This document shows, piece by piece, positions 53,089-61,071 of a stretch of DNA of 64,000 nucleotides. The notes beneath the pieces were generated by a model, which saw nothing but the letters and a program-made list of their open reading frames with translations, did no database searches and had not been told where the DNA came from. The stretch is from NCBI RefSeq assembly GCF_008843145.1, contig NZ_CP030265.1, forward strand, positions 4,519,001-4,583,000, given 5' to 3'. The position numbers were made by a program, and so were the translations under genes. Source of the DNA: Skermanella pratensis. Lineage in GTDB: Bacteria; Pseudomonadota; Alphaproteobacteria; Azospirillales; Azospirillaceae. Every line of letters begins with the position of its first letter. Positions within the stretch are counted from its first letter, which is position 1.

Positions 53089-56000
53089 TTATTCCCAGAC
53101 CAGGACGGAGGGCAGGCGTTCGGGCCGCGCGAGGCGCAGCAGCATGTAGCCGATCCCGGCGCTCCCCTGCCAGAATCCGGGATTGAAGACGGACCGGGGC
53201 AGCGACGGATAGTGCTGGAAGCCGCCTTCCGAGTCGGCCGCCGCGACCAGCGCCGCGCCGATCCGCCGGGCCTCCCCGACCAGGTCGGGCCGCGTGAGTC
53301 CCTGTCCGGCGTTCAGCAGCAGCTCGGCCCGGCCGAGGGTGCCGCAACAGGGGTGATCGACCTCGGCCAGGCCGCCCCCGAGCACCGCCGCGACGGCGGC
53401 ATCGATATCCCCGTCGATCGCCGGGCCTTTCAGGACCGGCAGGCCGGCGAGCCGGGCGAGGCCGATGCCCGCCGCGCCGTGGCACCAGGAATTGATCGGC
53501 CGGGAATGGTCGTGCCCGGCGACGGCCATGCGGCGCCACGTGCCGACACCGCCGATCAGGACCTCGTTCTCCCAGGCCACGGCTTCGGCCGCCGCGTCCA
53601 GGAACTCGGTCGAGCCCGTGGCGCCGGCGAGCCGGGCCAGCGCATAGGCGATGCCGGCCGCGCCGTGCGACAGGCCGGTCACCGGCTCGCCGCCGGCCGA
53701 CCAGACGCGCGCGCCCGATGAGCGGCAGGGCCGCCGCCGCGCCAGCAGGTGCCGGCCGCACCGGTCGGCCCGGGAACGCAGGGACCCGTCCGCGTCGCCG
53801 GAGACCTCGGCCAGCGCCAGCAGGGCCAGCAACGCTCCGGCCGAGCCGTCGACCACATCCAAGCGCTCGTCGTCCGCGACGGCCCGGTCGCCGATCAGGG
53901 CGGCGGCCCGGCAGGCATCGTCCAGCAGGTCGGGCCGGTCCAGCAACCCGGCCACCCGCGCCAGGCCATAGGCCACCGACCCGATGCCCGAGCCGGCGCC
54001 GACCTTGTGGCCGACCAGGGCGCCGATCAGCCCGTCGGACAGGGCGGCCCGGACCGGCACCAGGGCCGCGAGGGCGGCGGCCCGGTCCTGCTCGCGACCG
54101 CCGGTCGCCGCGACCGCCGCGAATAACAGCGCTATTCCCGTGGAGCCGCCATAGAGATCCGGCCCGACCGGCCCGATCGTCAGGCTGTGCCCCTGGGCCG
54201 CGATCCACAGGGCTCCGCCGTCCTCTCCCCGGCAGGAACGCCGCCACAGGTCGTCGGCGAGGCGCTGCGCATAGGCCAGCGCGTCCCGCCCGTCCAGCGA
54301 TCCCGTCCCGTCAGGCAGCGGCCGTTCGGCCAGTCCCGGGACGTGGCCGTCGTCCACGCCGCGCTGGTCGCGCACCACCTGCATCGCGACCGCCATGCGG
54401 ATCAGCATGGACTGGTCGCCGCGGTCGGCCTCCCCCAGTTTCCGAGGTGCTCGCGGGCGCCCGCCAGGCCCGACGCCGCCAGGGCGTCGGCGACGACCCG
54501 GTCCGGGGCCACCTCCAGGGAGGTCGAGCCCGGATGCGCCCGCAGGAGCGGCACGTCGCCGTCGGACAGGGCCGCCCGCTCCGCCGTGACGAGCGGCCAT
54601 TGCAGGGGCTGCCTGACCTTGACCTCCTCCGGCAGCTCGTCGTCCACGGCGCGCCGGGTCAGCACGTCGGCCCGGGCGCTCCAGGCGGCGCCGTCGCCCA
54701 GGAACTCGGCATGGGTCAGCTCGCCCATCAGCAGGGAGTAGAACTTCGTGTCGCGGCACAGGACGCGGATCCATCCGGCTTCCGGCATCTCCAGCGGCCC
54801 GCCCTCCTCGGACAGGATGCCGGACAGGAGATCGCGGCTGCCCAGCAGCAGGGCGTATCCCTCGTCGAAGCCGTCCAGGACGGCGTCGAGATGGTCCTGG
54901 ATGCGCAGTGCCACGCCGTCCAGGCGCGGCAGGTTGGACGGGGGTTCGTCCGCCATCGGGACCGTCTCGATGTACATCAGGTCGGTGTTGATGTGGAACC
55001 ATTTCGGCCCCGGGACCGGGACGTCGTCCCGGCCGCCGCTGAAGCCGCCGATGTCCCGGTCGCCCTCGCCGGCCTGGATCATGGACGGCAGCAGCAGCGT
55101 CGAGAGGACGGAGCGGCGCAGCCGGCGTTCGGCGGCACGCCGGGCCGGAGACCGCGGGTCGGTCCAGCCGAGCCGGAGCTCGGGGGACAGCACCGTCTCC
55201 AGGTCGATCAGGACGGGATGCTCGCCGGCGGCGATCAGGTTCTCGTGGTGGCAGTCGGTCAAGGCGACCGCGTAGGCCAGCGCCAGGAGGAGGCCGGCGC
55301 GCCTGAAGTAACGCCCGGCCGCCTCCCCGTCCGCGCAGGGCATGGCGGCGATGAACTCGGCCCAGCCATAATCGCCGCGGTCGAGCACCCGGACGGCGCG
55401 CAGGTCCAGGCTCGGCCCGAGGCCGTTGAACCAGTCGATCAGATCGGCGAAGTACCGGTCCGGGGCCATGCCGCGCGGCTTGTAGACGGTCTTGAGGCCG
55501 CCGCCGAACTCGACCACGACGACCGACCGGCCGCCGCGGTGGAGGTCGGACAGCCCGCCCCGCGCCTTGACGCCCCTCCCCGGCTCCGCCCCCTGCGCGA
55601 AGTGCCCGGCGATCGCCGGCAGATCGGCTTCCAGCCGGCGGCCGAACTCCTCGACATGGGCGGCCCAGTTGAGGGCGAGAGTGCCCAGCAGCCGCGCCAG
55701 GACCGGATGCCGGCCGCAGAACTCCAGGAATCCCGGTCCCCGGCGCTCGGCGACGAACCGATCGTAGAGGTTCCGGCCGGGTTCGCCCCGGGCGAGGCGC
55801 AGCAGCCGTTCCAGCCCGGAGATCTCGGCATCGCGGAGAGCCACGAGTTCGGCCAGCAGCGCCCGCTCCGAGGCGCCGCACAGCGTCTTCAGCAGCTCGC
55901 GGTTCAGCGCCTCCACCACGCCGTCGGCGAACAGCCGCCGCCAGCCCGTGCCGGCCGGGGTCAGGCGCCGCAGGGCGGCCTCGGCCAGCGGAGCCAGGAT

Positions 56001-56351
56001 CCCGATGAAAGGCAGGGCCGCGGGGTCCGTCGATGGCGATGTCGCGGAATCGGGACCATTATCGGGATCGGCCGCCTTGGCGAGCACCCAGCCCCAGTCC
56101 GGCACCGCCTCGACCCGCGGCACGCCGGACAGAAGCCGGCGCGCCGAAGCCTCGTCGAGGCCGTCATAGGCCAGCCGGCGGGCGAACTGGGCCTCGTTCC
56201 CGCCGACGGCAGCCTGCCGCCAGGCGTCCAGCCAGTCCGCGACGGAGCCGGCCGCCCCCTCGCGCGGTTCCAGCGGCACGCCCATCCGCTCATCGATCCT
56301 GGTCGCCGCCGCCGCGATGCGCCGCAGCTCCGCCGCGATGTCGGTCGTCAT
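53089..56351 (-). CDS. lanM: Class II lanthipeptide synthetase LanM, with a one-base frameshift
   Basis: About 1087 aa if repaired, normal for LanM. The N-terminal dehydratase (DUF4135) has GGGLKTVYKPRGMAPDRYFA (ATP-site Lys), the kinase-like DCHHENLI and HPVLIDLETVL. The C-terminal LanC-like cyclase has LSHGAAGIAYALARL, the zinc motif NSWCHGAAGIGLARL and HPCCGTLGRAELLL. The last is the Cys-Cys-Gly variant seen in substrate-tolerant ProcM-type enzymes. The frame breaks at 54439-54443: upstream ends EHLGN and downstream resumes KLGEADRGDQS, as if one base were missing beside AAA. The start at 56351 (MTTDIAAEL) lies four bases inside the upstream GNAT gene. Confidence 0.88.
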
Positions 56352-57316
56352 CGATCCTGCTCCCCGTCCTGAGAATACGTTCGGCACCCGACCTTCCGGC
56401 CCCAGATCACCGAGGAACCGGTGCGGACCCATCCGGCCTCTTCGTAGATCCGCCGGATCGCGGCGTTGCGGCGGCGGACCACCGCGCCGATCAGGGGAAT
56501 CCCGGCGCTCCGCGCCCGCTCGACCAGGAGGCGGGAGAGCGTCAGAACGAATTCCCCGGCCAGTCCGGTCCCCCAGTGCCTCCGCGCGACCAGGAACCAG
56601 TCCAGGCTGAGTTCGGCGGGCCGGGCGACGATGACCGCGACCGCCGCCGGGCCGCCGTCGCGTTCCAGCGCCAGGAGGCTCAGCGCGGGGTCGGAACGCC
56701 AGCCGGCGACCGTCCCGGGCAGGAACGGCGACACCAGGGGATCGCCCCGGAAGCCGCGGTTGAAAAGCTCGGCGATATCATGGTCCCAACGGTCGTCGGC
56801 GGGGCCGAGGATCGTCGGCATCTCCCCGGTTCCCGCCTGCGGGGCGATCGATGACAGGCGGTCCGGATCCAGGACGACGCGGTCGGTCGTTTCGAAGGGA
56901 TGGAAGCCCGCGGCCCGCAGCATGGTTTCGGCGGCGACGTTCTCCGGCGCGGGAAAGGCGATCACCGTCCCGCCCTCCGGTTCCAGGGCCTCCAGCAAGG
57001 CGCCGAGCAACCGGCGGCCGATGCCCCGGCGCTGCCGCTCGGGGGAGACCCACACCGCGACGCCGTGCATCGCTTCGCCGCTGAACGAGGTCCGCCGCCA
57101 CGCCACGGCCAGGGCCACGGGGCTGCCATCCACTTGGCCGACCAGCCCCAGGGCCGGGCGGCCGACGTGATCGCTCAACCGTTCCGCCGAGGGTGCGCCT
57201 TCCCCGGTCGTGTCGGCGCCCGTCGGATCGCCGGCATCGGGCGAGCCCCGCTCAGCCGCGATGACAAGCCTGCACAGGGAGTTCTCGGCGCAGGCCGACA
57301 TGGGTTCGATCAGCAT
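56348..57316 (-). CDS. Tandem-GNAT acetyltransferase coupled to lanM
   Basis: A 322-aa protein with two GNAT domains. In the first (~45-165) the acetyl-CoA loop is VWVSPERQRRGIGRRLLGAL. The second (~190-315) has SLDWFLVARRHWGTGLAGEF and NAAIRRIYEEAGWVRTG. Its stop overlaps the lanM start (ATGA), so the two are co-translated. It may N-acetylate the mature peptide or confer self-protection; this is inference from coupling. Start choice is uncertain (57316, 57325 or a TTG at 57361). Confidence 0.82.
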   Translation of the reverse strand: MLIEPMSACAENSLCRLVIAAERGSPDAGDPTGADTTGEGAPSAERLSDHVGRPALGLVGQVDGSPVALAVAWRRTSFSGEAMHGVAVWVSPERQRRGIGRRLLGALLEALEPEGGTVIAFPAPENVAAETMLRAAGFHPFETTDRVVLDPDRLSSIAPQAGTGEMPTILGPADDRWDHDIAELFNRGFRGDPLVSPFLPGTVAGWRSDPALSLLALERDGGPAAVAVIVARPAELSLDWFLVARRHWGTGLAGEFVLTLSRLLVERARSAGIPLIGAVVRRRNAAIRRIYEEAGWVRTGSSVIWGRKVGCRTYSQDGEQDR

Positions 57317-57495
57317 GTTTCCCATCTCGGCCGCAATCGCGAAGGGTATCTTTGTATGCAATTCAGGAATGTATTTTATTGCAGAATTGATGCCTTGAAG
57401 GGCAATTCAACCATAACCCACATCCATTACGATTTGTATCGATATTTACGCGCTTTGGAGATGCAGCCGTCCGCCCCCGCGGAGTCCCCTGCGCC

Positions 57496-58266
57496 TCACG
57501 GCCGCACGCCCGGCGTTTCCATCGGCAATCCCCGCGCCCGCGTCATCAGGAAAAGCTCCAGTTCGGCGTGTTCGGGGGAGCCGTAGGCGTAGGGTTCGGC
57601 GCGGACGCCGGTCATGCAGTTGCGCAGGCGCCGCTGGAGGGAGCCCATGGACTGCCATTCCAGGCGGTAGATCGGATAGCCGGTCGGGTGCGCCTGGGGG
57701 ATCACCGCGCCGCCGAGATGCCGGCCCCAGTTGTCGTCGTGGCAGTCGGCGCAGGAGAAGTCGAGTTGTCCCTTGGGGCGGGTGAAAAGCTCGCGCCCGC
57801 TCTCGGCGAAGGGGGCGAGCCGGGGGTCGGCACCGGTCTCGACCGGCAATCCCCGGGACTGGTGGGCGACATAGGCCGAGAGGGCCAGGAGGTCGGGGCT
57901 TTCCCACTCGAACGGTTCGGCCCGCTGGCGGGACTCCCGGCACTGGAGGATGCGCCGGTCCAGCGTGACCGGGCGCCCGGCAGCCTCGTCGAAGGCGGGA
58001 TACCGGGCGGCGACGCCGCGCATGGAGGCGGCCGCGTCGCCATGGCAATCGGCGCAGGAGCGGCCCGACGCGCCGCCGGCGCGGTTCCACAGCGCCTCGC
58101 CGTCCAGGACCGAGAGCATTCCGGGATTGGACATGTCGTCCTGCTGCATCGCCCGGGTCTGCGGCCCCAGGAAGTCGAAGCCGGAAAGCCGGTCGGCGGC
58201 GCCAAAGGCCGCACCGCCCAGCAAGGCCAGCGCCAGGGCGGCCGCGAGATGCCGCCCCCTGGTCAT
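57496..58266 (-). CDS. soxA: SoxA, diheme sulfur-oxidation cytochrome c subunit
   Basis: A 256-aa exported protein (signal peptide MTRGRHLAAALALALLGGAA). Two CADCH haem motifs lie in SCADCHGDAAASMRGVAARY and SCADCHDDNWGRHLGGAVIP. The conserved RNCMTGVRAEPYAYGSPE region provides the active-site Cys haem ligand. SoxAX couples a reduced sulfur compound to the SoxYZ carrier in the periplasm. It is the last gene of the operon and overlaps soxZ by four bases. Confidence 0.94.
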   Translation of the reverse strand: MTRGRHLAAALALALLGGAAFGAADRLSGFDFLGPQTRAMQQDDMSNPGMLSVLDGEALWNRAGGASGRSCADCHGDAAASMRGVAARYPAFDEAAGRPVTLDRRILQCRESRQRAEPFEWESPDLLALSAYVAHQSRGLPVETGADPRLAPFAESGRELFTRPKGQLDFSCADCHDDNWGRHLGGAVIPQAHPTGYPIYRLEWQSMGSLQRRLRNCMTGVRAEPYAYGSPEHAELELFLMTRARGLPMETPGVRP

Positions 58267-58583
58267 TCCACCGTGATCGTGACGGTCTCCGTCTGGGTCT
58301 TGCCCTGGTCGTCGGTCCAGCTCAGTGCGATCTCGCCGCTCTCATTGGCCACCGTCGTGAAGGTGAGGAAGGGATTGGCGGTGATCGCGGGGAACAGGTC
58401 GACGCTGAACACCTCCTCCCCGTTATAGGTGCAGGCGAAGCGACGGATGATGTCGCGCGGGATCAGGGCACCGTCGGAAGCGGGGCGGAAGCCGGTCTCC
58501 ATGGGGTGGGAGATCAGGGCCTTGATTTCGACGACCTCGCCGCGCTTTGCGGTGGCCGGGACGTTGATCAGGGTGCGGGCCAT
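58263..58583 (-). CDS. soxZ: SoxZ, sulfur carrier partner
   Basis: A 106-aa immunoglobulin-like protein without a signal peptide, as is usual because it is exported with SoxY. ALISHPMETGFRPASDGALI and RDIIRRFACTYNGEEVF are typical. It is three bases downstream of soxY. Confidence 0.94.
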   Translation of the reverse strand: MARTLINVPATAKRGEVVEIKALISHPMETGFRPASDGALIPRDIIRRFACTYNGEEVFSVDLFPAITANPFLTFTTVANESGEIALSWTDDQGKTQTETVTITVE

Positions 58584-58586
58584 GGC

Positions 58587-59051
58587 TCAGCTCTCCGCGC
58601 AGGCGGGAAGCGTCACGATCACCTCGGCCTCGTCGGACCAGAAACTGCCGTCGCTGAGCTGGGCGATGGCAACGATCTTCTGGGAATCGCCGAGGCGGAT
58701 GCGGGTGGAGACGCTTGCCCGGCCGGACCGGGGGGTCAGGTGGAAGGTCGCCACGTTGGGCTGGGGGTTCTTCTCGTTGAACACGGCGATGGTTCGGACG
58801 AAGTCGCCGGGCTGCATCCAGTGGGCCACGTTGACGCCCAGGGGGACGGAGTTGCCGTTCTCGACCAGCGCCGGCAGGACAAGCTCGACCTTGCCGGGGT
58901 TGACCGGCGCGCCCTTGGTGAAGGCTTCGATCGCGTCCGCCATGGCGGCCGGCGTCGCCCCGGCCGGCCGCACCAGCAGGAGCACGCCGAGAGCGGCGCC
59001 GGCGCGCAGGACGTTCCGCCGCGTGGTCCCCATCGGATCGCCATTCGCCAT
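58587..59051 (-). CDS. soxY: SoxY-family sulfur carrier with a non-canonical C-terminus
   Basis: A 154-aa protein with a twin-arginine signal TTRRNVLRAGAALGVLLLV. The core KVELVLPALVENGNSVPLGV and FNEKNPQPNVATFHLTPRSG are SoxY-like. Canonical SoxY ends in GGCGG, whose Cys carries the sulfur substrate. Here the protein ends VTLPACAES: one Cys remains, four residues from the end, but the flanking glycines are gone. The frame is clean up to the stop, so this is not a visible frameshift. The altered tail may change substrate or partner enzyme. Confidence 0.9.
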   Translation of the reverse strand: MANGDPMGTTRRNVLRAGAALGVLLLVRPAGATPAAMADAIEAFTKGAPVNPGKVELVLPALVENGNSVPLGVNVAHWMQPGDFVRTIAVFNEKNPQPNVATFHLTPRSGRASVSTRIRLGDSQKIVAIAQLSDGSFWSDEAEVIVTLPACAES

Positions 59052-59064
59052 GGGCAGGGTCTCC

Positions 59065-59487
59065 TCAATCCTTCAGTGTCGCCAGGAACGCCACGACGTC
59101 CTCGATCTGCCCGGCCGACAGGATCGGCTTGCCGCGCCATGCCTCGGCCACGCGGTCGAGCCCGTCGGTCCTGTAATAGGAGGGCATGATGGTGTCCGGA
59201 TCAAGACTGCGCGGGTCCACGATCCGCAGACGGATCTGTCCTTCGGTCAGTCGGGCGCCGACGCCGGCGAGCGACGGCGCCAGGTCGCCCTGGAACCGCT
59301 CCTCCGGGAACGGGCCGGAATGGCACAGAAGGCACAGCCCGGTCTGGCGGCTGGTCACGATCCCGCGCCCGCGGGCCGGGTCCCCGGCGGCGGCGGTCAG
59401 CGGCTCCGGGATCGAATCGCCGACGACCGTATAGGCCGGGGCCGGGGCGGGGGCCAGCGCCAGGGCAAGTCCGATCGTCCACATCAT
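59065..59487 (-). CDS. soxX: SoxX, monohaem cytochrome c subunit
   Basis: A 140-aa exported cytochrome with a short signal (MMWTIGLALALAPAPAPA). The haem motif is in TGLCLLCHSGPFPEERFQGD, and IMPSYYR supplies the distal Met. The C-terminal GKPILSAGQIEDVVAFLATL is typical of SoxX. The start overlaps the stop of the flavoprotein gene. Confidence 0.92.
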   Translation of the reverse strand: MMWTIGLALALAPAPAPAYTVVGDSIPEPLTAAAGDPARGRGIVTSRQTGLCLLCHSGPFPEERFQGDLAPSLAGVGARLTEGQIRLRIVDPRSLDPDTIMPSYYRTDGLDRVAEAWRGKPILSAGQIEDVVAFLATLKD

Positions 59488-60752
59488 CCGAAGACCTCCG
59501 CCGTCACGATGTCGAACCAGGAGTGGGCATAGGCCGCCTCCTTGGCGCGGGCTTCGGCGGGAGCGTCGAGCGGGCTGGTGCCGCCGGCGCCTTCCACGTC
59601 GGCCAGCGTGCCGGAGGACGGCGCATAGACGCCGGCGACCGAGATGCCGTAGTCGGGCGCCACCAGGCTGTAACAGGTGTTGATCAGCTTGGGCGGAACC
59701 GGTCGATTGCCGCGCAGCAGGGCGGCGACGGCTTCGGCGCAGACCTTGGCCTGGGCGTTGGCGGAGAAGGCCGACTTCGGCATGGCGCCGGCGATGGCGG
59801 CATCGCCGATCACGTGGATGCCGGGCTGGAGCCTGGATTCGAAAGTGACGGGGTCGATCGGGCACCAGCCGGAGCGGTCGGCGACCCCCGTCGCCGCCGC
59901 GATCTCCGCCGCCTTCTGCGGCGGGATCACGTTGGCGACATCGGCCTTCACCCGGTCGAAATCGGTCACGAAGGTCAGGCCGTCGGGCTCCACCGCGGTG
60001 ACCTGCCCGCCGCCGGACAGCGGCACCAGTTCCAGCAGCCCGGGGTAGAGCCTGGCCCACGCCGCCTGGAACAGGCGCTGCTTGGAAAAGCCGTCCTTGG
60101 CGTCGAGCACGATCAGCTTGGAGCGCGGCTTGCGGGTCTTCAGGTAGTGGGCGATCAGGCTGGCGCGCTCGTACGGCCCCGGCGGGCAGCGGTAGGGGTT
60201 GGCCGGGACCGACATGACGACCACGCCGCCGTCCTCCATGGCTTCCAGGCGGCGCGCCAGCAGGACCGTCTGCTCACCCGCCTTCCAGGCGTGCGGCATC
60301 ACCTGAGCCGCCTTCTCGTCGTAGCCGGGCAAGGCGCCGTACCGGATGTCGATGCCGGGCGCCATGACAAGGCGGTCGTAGTCGAGGGTGGAGCCGTCGC
60401 CGAGCGTGACGCGGCGGGCCTGCGGATCGACGCCGACGGCCCGCTGGTGGACGACCGCGACGCCGGCGCGCCGGATGCCGTCATAGCCGAACCGCTGCCG
60501 CTCGACGGACCGCAATCCGACGGCCACCGAATTGCTGAGCGGACAGGCGGTGAAGGTCGGGCTGGGCTCGACCAGGGTCACGTCGATGCCGTGGGTCCGG
60601 AGGAACCGCGCGCAGGTGCCGCCTCCGAAACCGCCGCCGATGACGACGGCCCTGGGCGGCGCCTGGGCGCGGACCGGACGCACGAGCGCCGCCGACGCCC
60701 CGGCGAGCAGGGAAGCCAGCACCGCACGGCGGCTGGGATGGAGCAGGTCCAT
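59484..60752 (-). CDS. soxF: Flavocytochrome c sulfide dehydrogenase flavoprotein (FccB/SoxF)
   Basis: A 422-aa FAD protein with a twin-arginine-like signal (SRRAVLASLLAGASAA). The FAD motif is VVIGGGFGGGTCARFL, followed by FTACPLSNSV, where one of the redox Cys lies. CPPGPYERASLIAHYL and VIGDAAIAGAMPKSAFSANA are conserved in FccB. INTCYSLVAPDYGISVAGVY holds a further Cys. It should oxidise sulfide or a protein-bound sulfane with the adjacent cytochrome as acceptor. It is 10 bases downstream of that cytochrome gene. Confidence 0.92.
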   Translation of the reverse strand: MDLLHPSRRAVLASLLAGASAALVRPVRAQAPPRAVVIGGGFGGGTCARFLRTHGIDVTLVEPSPTFTACPLSNSVAVGLRSVERQRFGYDGIRRAGVAVVHQRAVGVDPQARRVTLGDGSTLDYDRLVMAPGIDIRYGALPGYDEKAAQVMPHAWKAGEQTVLLARRLEAMEDGGVVVMSVPANPYRCPPGPYERASLIAHYLKTRKPRSKLIVLDAKDGFSKQRLFQAAWARLYPGLLELVPLSGGGQVTAVEPDGLTFVTDFDRVKADVANVIPPQKAAEIAAATGVADRSGWCPIDPVTFESRLQPGIHVIGDAAIAGAMPKSAFSANAQAKVCAEAVAALLRGNRPVPPKLINTCYSLVAPDYGISVAGVYAPSSGTLADVEGAGGTSPLDAPAEARAKEAAYAHSWFDIVTAEVFG

Positions 60753-60762
60753 GGCGTCCCTG

Positions 60763-61071
60763 TCAGCGGCGGGAGGCGATCCAGGCGGCTATCGCCCGGA
60801 TCTCCTCCTCCGTGAAGCCCTTGGCGATGCGGTCCATCACCGTCGGGCTGCCCTCGCCCGCCCGGTATGCCAGCATCGCCGCCGCGATCTCGTCGGCCGG
60901 TTTCGACAGGATCGGCGGGATGCCTGCCGATGCCTCCCCGCGCAAGGCGTGACACCCGGAGCACGACGAGGCTCCGGGCGGTTCCGCCGCCCGGGCTCCG
61001 GCGGCCACCAGGGACAGCACGCCGCACAGGGCGCCGCACAGGGCGCGGAACAGGACAGGGGCGCGGATCAT
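60763..61071 (-). CDS. Monohaem cytochrome c, flavocytochrome small subunit (FccA/SoxE-like)
   Basis: A 102-aa exported protein: signal peptide ending GARAAEP, haem motif SSCSGCHALRGEA, and C-terminal KGFTEEEIRAIAAWIASRR. Its ATG overlaps the molybdenum-hydroxylase stop (ATGA) and it directly precedes the flavoprotein gene. It is positioned to take electrons from either enzyme. Confidence 0.88.
   Translation of the reverse strand: MIRAPVLFRALCGALCGVLSLVAAGARAAEPPGASSCSGCHALRGEASAGIPPILSKPADEIAAAMLAYRAGEGSPTVMDRIAKGFTEEEIRAIAAWIASRR

Noticed and set aside
53718-56372. Long plus-strand frame opposite lanM
   Set aside because: Arg/Pro/Ala-rich translation, antisense to clear LanM motifs, no ribosome-binding site.
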